The notes beneath the pieces are model-generated. The model ran no database searches. It saw only the letters and a list, made by a program, of their open reading frames with translations, and was not told the origin of the DNA. Both the position numbers and the translations under genes were made by a program. A stretch of DNA of 64,000 bases from Rossellomorea vietnamensis (GTDB lineage Bacteria; Bacillota; Bacilli; Bacillales; Bacillaceae_B), in NCBI RefSeq assembly GCF_008180615.1, contig NZ_VTEH01000014.1, forward strand, positions 16,744 through 80,743. Reading direction: 5' to 3'. Of the stretch, positions 52,478 through 61,305 are shown one piece after another; the stretch's first letter is position 1, and every line of letters starts with the position of its first letter.

Positions 52478-52873
52478 TTACTTACAGTGCATAACGAATT
52501 GCGACCTGCTCCTTTTAAATCCCGTTTTCTCATAAAAAGGAATGTGTTCTACCTCACAGAATAAGCTGATAATATCAATGTGCGCCAAATCATCCAGCAG
52601 CCGGCATACAAGCCTTTTCCCTATCCAGCTTCTTTGCCAGTTGCTATGTATGACGACATCTTCGAGATACGCCCTGAAAACTCCGTCCGACACTGCCCGG
52701 GCAAACCCGATTAAGGTGTCTCCTTTCCAGGCTCCCACTGATATTTGTGCTCTCAGCATCTTTTCAATATCTCCGGTACCTCTTTCTTCCCACCAACCGG
52801 CATCCTTGTAAAGTGATGATATATCACAAGCTTTTATCTCTTTTTCTTGATAACTAAGGATTTTGATATTCAT
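52478..52873 (-). CDS. GNAT N-acetyltransferase
   Basis: 131 residues: LEDVVIHSNWQRSWIGKRLVCRLLDDL (acetyl-CoA loop, with QRSWIG in place of the usual Q/RxxGxG/A) and VEHIPFYEKTGF. ATG 52873 follows GGAGGG at 6 nt; the longer upstream frame runs into the next gene. Altered loop may lower CoA binding. Confidence 0.75.
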   Translation of the reverse strand: MNIKILSYQEKEIKACDISSLYKDAGWWEERGTGDIEKMLRAQISVGAWKGDTLIGFARAVSDGVFRAYLEDVVIHSNWQRSWIGKRLVCRLLDDLAHIDIISLFCEVEHIPFYEKTGFKRSRSQFVMHCK

Positions 52874-52889
52874 ATTTTCCCTCCTTCCA

Positions 52890-54032
52890 TTATTGAATCG
52901 GAACATACCCTGTTTTCTGGATAAGTTCCTGCCCCTGTTGAGAGGTGATCCAATCGATGAAAGAATCTGTCTGAGGATTATCTGTTCCATTGGTAATCGC
53001 GTAAAATTCTCCTGTAAGAGGATATTTCCCAGTTTGTATGCCTTCAATGTCAGGTTCAACATTATCAATCTTCAATAATTTTATCCCCTTGCTGTCAAGC
53101 ATCTCTGTTGCAAAAAATCTGTAGGAAAACCCAATGGCATTGCGGTAATTTCGGTAATCGGAAGCTTTTTCGATCACTCCCCCCATGCCGTCAACCTGCT
53201 GGTCGGTCGGAGGTCTCATGATCGGAATCTCACCCATCATGTTCTGCAGGCCAGTCTGGCTTCCGCTCCCTTCAGGCCTTTGAAAAGCGATTATTTCCTT
53301 GTCTTTGCCTCCGACTTCATTCCAGTTGGTGATCTTTCCTGAATAGATCCCCTGAAGTTCCTCAATGGTGAGGCTTTCCACAGGATTGCTGCTGTGAACG
53401 AAAAAGACGAATGCTTCTTTGCCGATCGAAGTCATTTCCATGTTTTTCAGCCCTGATTTCTGCGAATCGGATGGACCTGCAGCGAAGATTAGGTCCACAT
53501 CCTGCTTAGCAAGCCTTCCATATGCCTCATCAGTTTTGGAAGCCACCATTGGACTTTCAGCAGGGTTGTCGTGCGGGTATTCACCCTCTGGATAAACCGC
53601 CTGGACGAATGAAGCCATCACTGGATATAAAGCTGTTGCACCGTCCAGTGAGTGAACATTGCCAGAGACAGAAAAAAGGCTGGTTTCATCAAGTGAAGCA
53701 GCTTTGGAACCGCTTTTAAATGGTTCGTATGCTGTCAGATCTACTTCAGCATTTTTTATTTCTATATGACTTATATAAGCCTCATATCCTCCATACCCTG
53801 CTAAAGGAAGAGCAAGGATCAAGACTGGAACTAACACCCCTGCTTTTTTCGGCAGCTTTGCAAGAACTCCCAGAAAGTACAAGTTGCCTGTCACCAGTAA
53901 GGCGATCAGTATGATCCACGTATACACATAGCCATTTTGGCTTGAAACTAAAGTGGAGAAGGCACCGATGAACAAACTTACTATTCCGAAGAAAACGGTA
54001 AACATCCCTGCTGTTATTATTCTATTCCACAT
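52890..54032 (-). CDS. PstS-like substrate-binding domain fused to membrane helices
   Basis: 380 residues: three N-terminal membrane helices (about 8-30, 37-58, 67-84), then an extracytoplasmic periplasmic-binding domain (about 110-380) with PstS-type loops VSGNVHSLDGATALYP, EELQGIYSGKITNWNEVGG and RPEGSGSQTG (the phosphate-binding Ser/Thr/Gly loop). No PstC/A/B genes are nearby, so it probably binds phosphate or a similar anion without an ABC transporter here; sensing is possible. Confidence 0.75.
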   Translation of the reverse strand: MWNRIITAGMFTVFFGIVSLFIGAFSTLVSSQNGYVYTWIILIALLVTGNLYFLGVLAKLPKKAGVLVPVLILALPLAGYGGYEAYISHIEIKNAEVDLTAYEPFKSGSKAASLDETSLFSVSGNVHSLDGATALYPVMASFVQAVYPEGEYPHDNPAESPMVASKTDEAYGRLAKQDVDLIFAAGPSDSQKSGLKNMEMTSIGKEAFVFFVHSSNPVESLTIEELQGIYSGKITNWNEVGGKDKEIIAFQRPEGSGSQTGLQNMMGEIPIMRPPTDQQVDGMGGVIEKASDYRNYRNAIGFSYRFFATEMLDSKGIKLLKIDNVEPDIEGIQTGKYPLTGEFYAITNGTDNPQTDSFIDWITSQQGQELIQKTGYVPIQ

Positions 54033-54041
54033 GAATATTCA

Positions 54042-55073
54042 TTACCTCCCGCTGATACTCCCTATGTATTCATCTATCTTTTTCATAATAGAAAAGGCTC
54101 CGCTGCTATGATTGCAGGGTATAGCATACCGCATATCCACTTCCGGGAAATAACCAGAGTGAAAACTCACACCTGGGTCGTATCCCATAACATGATACTT
54201 GGTTACAGCCTCTTCATTGTTTATCCATACGCCATATCCGTAGTGGACTCCCTCTTTAACTTTTATTTGAGGACTTAAAAGGACCCTGGTCAATTTTTCA
54301 TCCAAAATTCTGTTTTCAAATAGGGCTTCCCAAAAACGGATCATATCCCCAGCAGTTACATAGGCACCCCCATCTGGCCCCCCTTTTACTGGCAGGGAAT
54401 AAACATTGGTGTTGTACTGACCACCGCTCTTTTCAACATACCCAAAAGCGGTATTTTGGGGCAGTTCATCCATAGGAAAATAACCAGAGGATTGCATTCC
54501 GGCCGGTTTAAATATATTTTCAGCCACATAGTCTGGAAATGGCACCCCCGTCAGCCTTTCTACAACCAGTCCAAGCAAGATATATCCTCCGTTATTGTAA
54601 TGGAAAACCTTCCCCGGTTCGTTCTTCATCGGCTGATGTTGAAATAACGGTAAGAAGTCGGAAGGCCCTCTCAGCAGATACATCGGCGTTTCCTTCCAAA
54701 GCTCTTCAAAATCATTCATTACTTCTTCATCAAAATAATCGGGGATGCCGGAGCTGTGAGTCAGCAGCTGGTGAATCGTGACTTTTTCATCCCAATTTAC
54801 AAAAGAGATATCCAAACAATCTATTAGTTTCGTGTTGAAACCAAGAAGCCCTTTTTCAACTAATTGACATATAGCTGTGGAGGTAAAGATTTTGCAGCCG
54901 GATGCAATGCCGAAACGTGTGTTAAGTTCGTTGGGCCTTTCTTCGCTTTTATTTGCAAAACCTGCTGCTATTTCCAGTAGGACTTCTTCTCCCTGCTTTA
55001 TAATAGCGGTTCCCGAATAGTTTTCTTTGTCTATTACGTCTTGAATTGCCTTTAGCAGATGATTGAACTTCAC
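54042..55073 (-). CDS. serine hydrolase, beta-lactamase family
   Basis: 343 residues of the class C beta-lactamase/DD-peptidase-like fold. The active-site SxxK is SGCK (about 57-60), the YxN motif is YNN (HYNNGGYILLG, about 165), and a later HxG-type region reads GYDPGVSFHSGYFP. No signal peptide, so a cytosolic esterase-like member. GTG start. The PstS-like gene follows 9 bp downstream. Confidence 0.83.
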   Translation of the reverse strand: MKFNHLLKAIQDVIDKENYSGTAIIKQGEEVLLEIAAGFANKSEERPNELNTRFGIASGCKIFTSTAICQLVEKGLLGFNTKLIDCLDISFVNWDEKVTIHQLLTHSSGIPDYFDEEVMNDFEELWKETPMYLLRGPSDFLPLFQHQPMKNEPGKVFHYNNGGYILLGLVVERLTGVPFPDYVAENIFKPAGMQSSGYFPMDELPQNTAFGYVEKSGGQYNTNVYSLPVKGGPDGGAYVTAGDMIRFWEALFENRILDEKLTRVLLSPQIKVKEGVHYGYGVWINNEEAVTKYHVMGYDPGVSFHSGYFPEVDMRYAIPCNHSSGAFSIMKKIDEYIGSISGR

Positions 55074-55102
55074 TATTTACAACACCTTATTCATGATCTT
55101 TT

Positions 55103-55534
55103 TTAGTAGTATTTCTCAAGAAGCTTATAATCTCTTGTCTTTTTCACAGCAATACCATTCTCAGCAGCAAAAGACTCTAATTCCTCATAGATCTCAGCAG
55201 GCTCATAATATATGACCCAAATGTTATGCCCTCTCCTGTTAATGACCGCCTTCTTAGTTGACCACCCTGTCCTTTTGAATATAATAGATTTTATGGATTC
55301 ACTTTTGACAATTTTTTCATATAATCGGAAGCGAAAAAAGTATATCCCATATCTTATTCTGCCCTCTTCAATAGTGAGTTTATAGCTCAACCACAATGGC
55401 AGAACCAGAAAAAGCAAGAGCAGCGACCTGAAGCCCTGCAGGATCGAGCTTTCTGTGAAGAACAGCGATGTTATCAGAAAAAAAATGATCAGCATCTTAG
55501 TCGTTTTCCCTTGTTCGGCTCTGGTGTAAGTCAT
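55103..55534 (-). CDS. membrane protein of unknown function
   Basis: 143 residues with two N-terminal membrane helices (about 13-30, 33-50) and a cytoplasmic PH-like domain (LTIEEGRIRYGIYFFRFRLYEKIVKSESIKSI). Similar small PH-domain membrane proteins are common in Bacillus. Possibly in an operon with the serine hydrolase (29 bp gap). Confidence 0.6.
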   Translation of the reverse strand: MTYTRAEQGKTTKMLIIFFLITSLFFTESSILQGFRSLLLLFLVLPLWLSYKLTIEEGRIRYGIYFFRFRLYEKIVKSESIKSIIFKRTGWSTKKAVINRRGHNIWVIYYEPAEIYEELESFAAENGIAVKKTRDYKLLEKYY

Positions 55535-55741
55535 TTTACGTCAACTCCGTTCCCATTCCCGGCAATCTATATCACTTATAGATACACCGGCTCATATTGT
55601 AGAAGAGGGTAGTGATGTCTGAAAAAGGATAGATAAGGAATCAGCCGGGTTTCGAAGGATATGTCCTTAAATACCTTCCACCAGTACAGCCGCAATCCGC
55701 ATTCACCGCATTGTGGCAACCCCACTTTTCTACCTCCTTGT
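55535..55741. other. intergenic stretch, no gene seen
   Basis: About 207 bp with nothing recognised. Confidence 0.3.
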
Positions 55742-55963
55742 TCATTCACGTGAGCCGTTCTCCTGTCTGGATATCTCCTCTAATTCCTTCTCAATTTCTT
55801 TATCTGAAACCGGGGCAGCATTCTTCATCTGTTCCATGAAAAACCGGCGGATCATCTGTCCGGTTTCGGAATTATCGATTCCCTTTCTTACTCCGGATTC
55901 GATGATGGCAAGGAGGATAATCAAAAATAAAACAATGAGTAAAATTCCAATAATGAATTCCAT
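55742..55963 (-). CDS. small membrane protein
   Basis: 73 residues: one N-terminal membrane helix (about 2-23) and a charged helical tail ending KEIEKELEEISRQENGSRE. Ribosome site GGGAGG about 9 nt before the ATG. Function unknown. Confidence 0.6.
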   Translation of the reverse strand: MEFIIGILLIVLFLIILLAIIESGVRKGIDNSETGQMIRRFFMEQMKNAAPVSDKEIEKELEEISRQENGSRE

Positions 55964-56186
55964 TTTATCTATTCCTCCCTCTGGTCTTTTGAAGATTTTA
56001 CCACATTCTTACTTCATTGTGGGTGAAGATTCTGAATATACAAATTAGAGAGTGGCTATTTCTTAGACGAATGCTCTCGTCTCTAAGTTTCAAACTCAGC
56101 GTCCTCTTGTTAACACAAGATTGCTCTGTTTAAGTTATGATAAATTAAAGGTGCTTAAAAAAGAGGAGAAAAAGGCAGGAATGCGG

Positions 56187-56855
56187 ATGAAAAATTGTAA
56201 AGCAATGATATTCGACTTAGATGATACATTGCTTAATAGAGATGAAGCAGTGGAAAATATTTTTAACCTTATTATAGAGAAGTGCTATGAGGATGTTGAG
56301 CATTCAGCTAAAAATGATATGCTGCAAAAGTTCAAAGAGTATGACAAAAGCTGCTATGGTAATAACGACAAAACAAAAGTTCTGCACTCTTTTTATGCAG
56401 ATTTTCCACCAAAGCATTGATTGGCAGACCACTGCATCCAAGAGTTTTGGAATGAATATTTCCCTCAGTGCTTTCCCATAAACCATCAGATTATTAATAT
56501 TGTAAACACTATAAAGGAGGACTTGAAGGTTGCTATTATAACAAACGGCTCAACTCAAAGACAGAAAGCAAAAATCAGGAACACAGGATTACATCACTGC
56601 TTTGAGATCGCAGTTATTTCTGAAGAAACTGGATTCAGCAAACCTGACATACATATCTTTGAAACAGCCTTGAAAAAGCTTAATGTGAAACCCGGAGACG
56701 CACTATTCGTTGGAGATGATCTATACAAGGATATTGGCGGCTGTCAAAATGCCGGTATAAAGGGTATTTGGTTCAATCCACATAAAACGAAGAACGATAC
56801 AGATATAAAACCATATGCTGAAATCCATTCTCTTGAAGAATTAGTGCAATTTTAA
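56187..56855 (+). pseudogene. HAD hydrolase interrupted by an in-frame TGA
   Basis: One reading frame with all HAD motifs: DLDDT (I), ITNGS (II), FSKPD Lys (III) and FVGDDLYKD (IV). A TGA at 56418-56420 breaks it between PPKH and LADHC, in the cap region, not at a catalytic site. The two halves are in the same frame and together have the usual ~220 residues. The simplest reading is a nonsense mutation; a selenocysteine there would be unusual. ATG 56187 follows AGGA; ATG 56181 is an alternative. Confidence 0.75.
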
Positions 56856-56941
56856 ATTTTACTAGTATCGGGTTTACTTGTAAGGTGCAAAACAGTAAAT
56901 AATACTGCCTCTTACCAGCCCAGCCTATACCCTTTATTGCA

Positions 56942-56980
56942 TTAAAGCAGTAAAAGGGACAGTCCCTCTTACTGCTTTAA
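56942..56980. terminator. hairpin terminator between convergent genes
   Basis: TTAAAGCAGTAAAAGGGAC pairs with GTCCCTCTTACTGCTTTAA (one mismatch), an unusually long stem near the DUF1801 stop. It lacks a clean T tail on the plus strand. Confidence 0.6.
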
Positions 56981-57020
56981 CGATGAGACGTATTCTTTTA
57001 AGCGTTTTAGCCACCAGAAC

Positions 57021-57446
57021 TTACGGCTGGCCGGGATAGGTTTTCTGCAAAAACTCCACAGATTGGTTTATCAAATCTTTTAATACTTCCTCATCAATAT
57101 CGGCTACTTTATTGATATACACACATGCCTTACCTGAAGTGTGCTTACCGAATTTCTCCAGAAGTTCTTCCCTATCAGGGTCTCCGGTTGCAAAATAGAG
57201 ACTGATTTTCGCTTTTCGCGGAGAAAATCCTACAAGAGGTGCATCTCCCTCGTGACCCGTCTTATACTTATAGTGGTAAGAGCCGAATCCGATGATGCTC
57301 GGACCCCACATCTTAGCCTGATATCCTGTTGTTTCTGTAAAGATATCCAAAAGTTTATAGGAATCTTCCCTCTTTTTCTCACTGTCTACGTTTTCGATAA
57401 ATTCAATAACACTGCTGTCATTTTCTTTGGTTTTTAATTCATACAT
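57021..57446 (-). CDS. DUF1801 family protein
   Basis: 141 residues of the DUF1801 / YdhG-like family: KREDSYKLLDIFTETTGYQAKMWGPSIIGFGSYHYKY and VGFSPRKAKISLYFATGD. Some members are called iron chaperones, weakly supported. ATG 57446 with GGGG upstream is chosen over 57485. Confidence 0.82.
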   Translation of the reverse strand: MYELKTKENDSSVIEFIENVDSEKKREDSYKLLDIFTETTGYQAKMWGPSIIGFGSYHYKYKTGHEGDAPLVGFSPRKAKISLYFATGDPDREELLEKFGKHTSGKACVYINKVADIDEEVLKDLINQSVEFLQKTYPGQP

Positions 57447-57567
57447 TTCATTAGCCCCTTTCCAGCAATAAGTTCCACTATTCAAGTATAACCTAACGAC
57501 TATTTAGGCCGGCTTGAAAATTTGTCTCCACTTTTATTGTCTTCGTTACTCTTATTTAACACCGGCT

Positions 57568-58503
57568 TTACTCCACCTTTTTAAGTTGGACTGTCCTATT
57601 GATCATCTCGACTATTTCTTCAATCACTATAGACGGCTTTTCTACATGAACAGAGTGCCCGGTATCCACTTTAATCTGCTTGGTATGTTGAGTAAGCTTC
57701 ACCATCTCTTGTTGGTTTTCATTCCACTCTTTTGAAGGATTACAGGCACTGATGACAGTAACGGGTAAGTCAGCGGGCAGCGGTTCGGATTTCAAGATTT
57801 GTTGGGCCGATTTGCCAGTATCCCTGAATTCAAAGTAAAGAGACTGATAGGCTTCCGGAGTATAGCCAATGTATTTCAATGCTTTTTCATGTTCTGGACC
57901 AAGATATTTCCGGCCGACTCTGTGCTTCATCAGTCTTGGAATACCCATCCATGATGTCAAATAACCAAATTTGGCGAGAAGGTTGAACTTCTTTGTTCTG
58001 TTTCTATTAGAAGCATTCTCGATATATTGATTTTCATGAGCTGCGTCCACTAATATCAAACCCTTAGTCTCATTAGGAAAGGAACTTGCGAATAATCTCA
58101 TAATCATGCCACCATACGAGTGACCAACCAGAATATACGGCGGCTTCACCTCCAGAAGATACAACCATTCTTTCAGTTCTTCTACTGAGTCACCGGCTGA
58201 ACTCGTCTGTCTCTTAGTTCGGCTCCATCCATAACCTCCCCTGTCATAAGAAATGACTCTGGCAAGCTTGGCAATCTCCGGCTGCACGAAGCACCAGTCA
58301 ATCGACACAGAACTCAAACCAGCCTCCAGGATGATAGTGACTGGACCTGAGCCTGAATCTACAACATGTATAGTAGAATTCTTAGTTTTAACCAGTTTAC
58401 CCGGCGCCGGAACTGTTCTGGTTTTGTTCATGAAAAAGTTCCAGGCAGTAAGGGGGAAACCAGCAGCAGCCAATCCCACTCTAGTAATATGATCTAAGTT
58501 CAT
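57568..58503 (-). CDS. alpha/beta hydrolase
   Basis: 311 residues with nucleophile elbow VGHSYGGM (Ser about 128), oxyanion loop LEAGLSSVSIDW and catalytic His in DTGHSVHVE. A hydrophobic N terminus (LAAAGFPLTAWNFFM) could be a membrane anchor. Substrate unknown. It overlaps the downstream end of the phosphatase gene by 23 bp. Confidence 0.82.
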   Translation of the reverse strand: MNLDHITRVGLAAAGFPLTAWNFFMNKTRTVPAPGKLVKTKNSTIHVVDSGSGPVTIILEAGLSSVSIDWCFVQPEIAKLARVISYDRGGYGWSRTKRQTSSAGDSVEELKEWLYLLEVKPPYILVGHSYGGMIMRLFASSFPNETKGLILVDAAHENQYIENASNRNRTKKFNLLAKFGYLTSWMGIPRLMKHRVGRKYLGPEHEKALKYIGYTPEAYQSLYFEFRDTGKSAQQILKSEPLPADLPVTVISACNPSKEWNENQQEMVKLTQHTKQIKVDTGHSVHVEKPSIVIEEIVEMINRTVQLKKVE

Positions 58504-59059
58504 TGTCTGTTTCCTTTACATTTGTTTTTGCCGAAGGGAACTGGTATATCCTGTAATTTCCGTTGTCGCTAGAATATTTCAAGATGTTTCGATTCTTGGG
58601 AATGCCTTTAAAATAGGCCCCTATACCACCCGTCGTGCATCGATGACCAGAGATCAATATGTTGATATCACGCCCACTAAACCTGTTTTCCAGTTCGGAA
58701 AGGAATTCGAAGATTCTTGAAATAAATACCTCTTCTTCCTCTACTCCCTTATATACCGTACGGTCAGGAAGCATGCCTTTAACTATTACTTCTTCTTTCC
58801 TTAATCCGTCCGCTTCACCCAAATCAAACACATTCAGTCTCTCATCTATGACAGGTGGTACCCCTGCAGTTATTTCTGCCGTCTGTACCGCCCGACCTTG
58901 TGGAGAAGAGTAAACGCAATCAAAGTTAATGTTTCTTAAGACAGAGTTCAGCTCTTTGGCTTGGTCCAGTCCCCTTGAATTCAAAGGAACGCCATTTCTT
59001 CCTTGAAGCCTTCCTTCCCTATTCCAGTCTGTCTCACCGTGCCGAATAACATAAATCAT
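58481..59059 (-). CDS. histidine phosphatase family protein
   Basis: 192 residues. MIYVIRHGETDWNREGRLQGRNG holds the catalytic His (RHGE), and SSPQGRAVQTAEI holds the phosphate Arg. The second His is in ILISGHRCT. Broad phosphatase, phosphoglycerate-mutase-like; CobC/GpmB type possible. ATG 59059 follows GGAGG. Confidence 0.87.
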   Translation of the reverse strand: MIYVIRHGETDWNREGRLQGRNGVPLNSRGLDQAKELNSVLRNINFDCVYSSPQGRAVQTAEITAGVPPVIDERLNVFDLGEADGLRKEEVIVKGMLPDRTVYKGVEEEEVFISRIFEFLSELENRFSGRDINILISGHRCTTGGIGAYFKGIPKNRNILKYSSDNGNYRIYQFPSAKTNVKETDNELRSYY

Positions 59060-59095
59060 GCAAAGCCTCCAATTTAATAAAATCCTAAAATTTCC

Positions 59096-59264
59096 AAGGG
59101 CTCTTTTCAACTTTGTTGCTATTTCATATGAATTTTGAAAGATAAGACCCTAATTCACTTACAATATCTTGGCAGGCAAAAACGAAAAGAGATGTTTAGT
59201 ATCCGGAGAAAAATCCGGGTCTTGGAATTTTTCTGAAAGCAACAATTTTTGCGAAAATAGTCTT
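59096..59264. repeat. MITE-like repeat, copy H
   Basis: 169 bp from AAGGGCTCTTTTCAACTTTG to GCGAAAATAGTCTT, with the TTAGTATCCGGAGAAAAATC interior of the first subtype. Confidence 0.78.
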
Positions 59265-59482
59265 TTCAATAGAGTGCTCAGTACCATTAAAGTCTTTACT
59301 GTTCGTGCTTTTCCCATGTGCGGGCAATTATAAATAGATTCGTTTAAACTTTTCGTACTTTGTAAAAACCGGTTCCAGCCAAGCCTCCATTGCTCTATAA
59401 TCTGTTCCCATCGAATGAAGAATAAAGACCGGTTTTCCCTTGCCAATTATTTTGTAATGTTTTTACCCATAAGGAACTTCAC
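59265..59482 (-). pseudogene. alpha/beta hydrolase remnant
   Basis: GTG 59482 with GGAGG encodes MKFLMGKNITK and stops. A shifted frame then gives IGKGKPVFILHSMGTDYRAM followed by ...WLEPVFTKYEKFKRIYL, a stop, and LPAHGKSTNSK, the N-terminal third of an alpha/beta hydrolase with the HSMGTD oxyanion region. It ends at the MITE-like repeat with no nucleophile motif. At least one frameshift and one stop, so it is dead. Confidence 0.7.
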
Positions 59483-59609
59483 CCTCCATTTATTCCAGCA
59501 CCTTCCTATTCTCTTCCCTTCAGTAATTTCGACTCAGGTTGGATTTCTCCTCCTTCTATAGAGAATCTGATAAAATGAAATTACCTATTATATGACAGGA
59601 GGAATTTCA

Positions 59610-60062
59610 ATGACTGAACATATCTTTCATTTAAAAGCGAACTGGCCGGGCTTGCGGAATGACATAGGAGATATCGAAACAAAGAATATGAAAACAGCCA
59701 TCTCGATTCCAAAGGAGATGGATGGACCAGGAATAGGAACGAACCCAGATGAAATGCTTCTGGGGGCAGCCGCCACCTGCTTTATTATCACCCTTGCCGC
59801 CATGATGGAAAGAAGCCGCCTGGATAAAAGTGATCTTACGCTTGAATCTGAAGGAATTGTGGATGTCACCAAAGGGATCATTACATATCAAAAAATCATC
59901 CATAAACCCCTTATTACTTTAAAAAAAGAAGCATCAGATAAAGATATTACTCTAGCCAGAAAACTAGCGGAGAAAGCCGAGTCATCCTGCATGATTACCC
60001 GGGCACTAAAAGGGAATGTGGAGGTAGAACTTCAAGCTGAGGTAGTGAGAGATGAAGAATGA
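59610..60062 (+). CDS. OsmC family peroxiredoxin-like protein
   Basis: 150 residues of the OsmC/Ohr fold. The two redox cysteines sit in LGAAATCFIITLAAMMERSRLD and EKAESSCMITRALKG. Reduces organic hydroperoxides or acts as an OsmC-like osmotic protein. ATG 59610 with AGGAGG 6 nt upstream is chosen over the frame start 59592. Monocistronic. Confidence 0.87.
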   Translation: MTEHIFHLKANWPGLRNDIGDIETKNMKTAISIPKEMDGPGIGTNPDEMLLGAAATCFIITLAAMMERSRLDKSDLTLESEGIVDVTKGIITYQKIIHKPLITLKKEASDKDITLARKLAEKAESSCMITRALKGNVEVELQAEVVRDEE

Positions 60063-60067
60063 AAAAG

Positions 60068-60095
60068 GAAGGCAGCTAAATGAACTGCCTTCTCT
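60068..60095 (+). terminator. terminator of OsmC gene
   Basis: GAAGGCAG / CTGCCTTC (60068-60075 with 60085-60092) followed by TCTATTT. Confidence 0.75.
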
Positions 60096-60184
60096 ATTTA
60101 AGAATTTTTAGTTTTATACTTAGTTGTTGAAAGTGAAGACAGCTGTCTCAGTTTAACTTTGGAAACAGTCATTGCAATGAGGCA

Positions 60185-60961
60185 TTAAAATGATACTTCT
60201 TCACCATACTCTATAATGATGGCTTTGGTTTTCTTGCACTCCGCCAAATGAGAGGCCAATTCTGTATCACGGCCAGCCATGTTGGCAACAACCGGGAATG
60301 CATCCAATAAGATATCCAGAGTTTCTTTTGAAGAGGCTGTTTCTTTTGTAGGGAATGTATGGCTCGGTATTACGTATTCCACGTCCAATAAATGCTCAAC
60401 TGCATATGCCGCTTCTTTTGGCCCCATAGTAAATTGGCCTGATGAAGAAAGTATCGCAATCGTCGGCTTATAGAAATCCTGAATCAATTTCATATCAATC
60501 ATAAGTGCGGTATCACCGGAATGGTAGACAGTATGGTCACTCGTAAAATTCAGAATATAGCCTGAGGATTCTCCTGCGTAAATCGGGGTTCCCTCTGTTT
60601 CACGATAACTTGATGTATGCTTTGCCTGGACCATGGTCAATTCCATATCATTAAAAACGAAGGAACCACCAAGGTTTAAAGGAAAAATATTCTTATGGCC
60701 TTCCTGAGTCAATATCATCGCCAGCTCATATTGGGCAATAACAAGACAATCAGGATTCACTTCCTTGATTTTGGATAAACCGCTTGTGTGGTCAAAGTGG
60801 CCGTGAGTCAGAAAGACAGCATCGATACTCTTAAAGAATGAGTCAGTCTGGAACTCTTCCGGGCAGCCCGGATTCATATCAAAGAATGGGTCTACCAAGT
60901 ATTTATTCCCCTGCTTCGATTGAAATAAATACATAGCGTGTCCTAAACGAGTAATTTTCAT
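60185..60961 (-). CDS. metallo-beta-lactamase-fold hydrolase, UPF0173-like
   Basis: 258 residues. Metal motif THGHFDHTSG (HxHxDH), later YHSGDTALM and PSHTFPT. The compact size fits the UPF0173 / YtkL metal-dependent hydrolase group; substrate unknown. Monocistronic. Confidence 0.85.
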   Translation of the reverse strand: MKITRLGHAMYLFQSKQGNKYLVDPFFDMNPGCPEEFQTDSFFKSIDAVFLTHGHFDHTSGLSKIKEVNPDCLVIAQYELAMILTQEGHKNIFPLNLGGSFVFNDMELTMVQAKHTSSYRETEGTPIYAGESSGYILNFTSDHTVYHSGDTALMIDMKLIQDFYKPTIAILSSSGQFTMGPKEAAYAVEHLLDVEYVIPSHTFPTKETASSKETLDILLDAFPVVANMAGRDTELASHLAECKKTKAIIIEYGEEVSF

Positions 60962-61305
60962 AGAAAGTCCCCTTTACAAAATAGAATCAGTCAATTTTAC
61001 TATATTTACAAAATAAAGGAATTATGATAAAGATTGGCATGTTTAGTATCCATTCTTGTCTGCAAAAGGGTTGCTTTCTGAGCTTTCAACTGACAAACTT
61101 AAGGAATAGTATTTAAAAGTCTCTTATGATAAACTTTGTGGCTATTTTATATTAATTTTGAAAGATAGCGTCATATTGAACTGGATAAATCCTGCTAAGC
61201 AAGAGAGCAAAATGCTTTTCTCTTCGCTCTGAGCGAGAGCTCTTAGTATCCAGGAGATATCCGAAAAAAACAGACACATAAAAAGACAGAAATGAAGGTG
61301 AAATC
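60962..61305. other. intergenic stretch with MITE-like repeat
   Basis: No gene seen. It carries MITE-like copy G (61116-61281), and before it an orphan TTTAGTATCC near 61042 that may be a fragment of a second copy. Confidence 0.5.
61116..61281. repeat. MITE-like repeat, copy G
   Basis: About 166 bp with the second interior subtype: AATCCTGCTAAGCAAGAGAG, a GCTCTGAGCGAGAGCTCTTAG hairpin and TAGTATCCAGGAGATATCCG. It ends 24 bp before the SET-domain gene start, so it may carry or affect its promoter. Confidence 0.72.
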
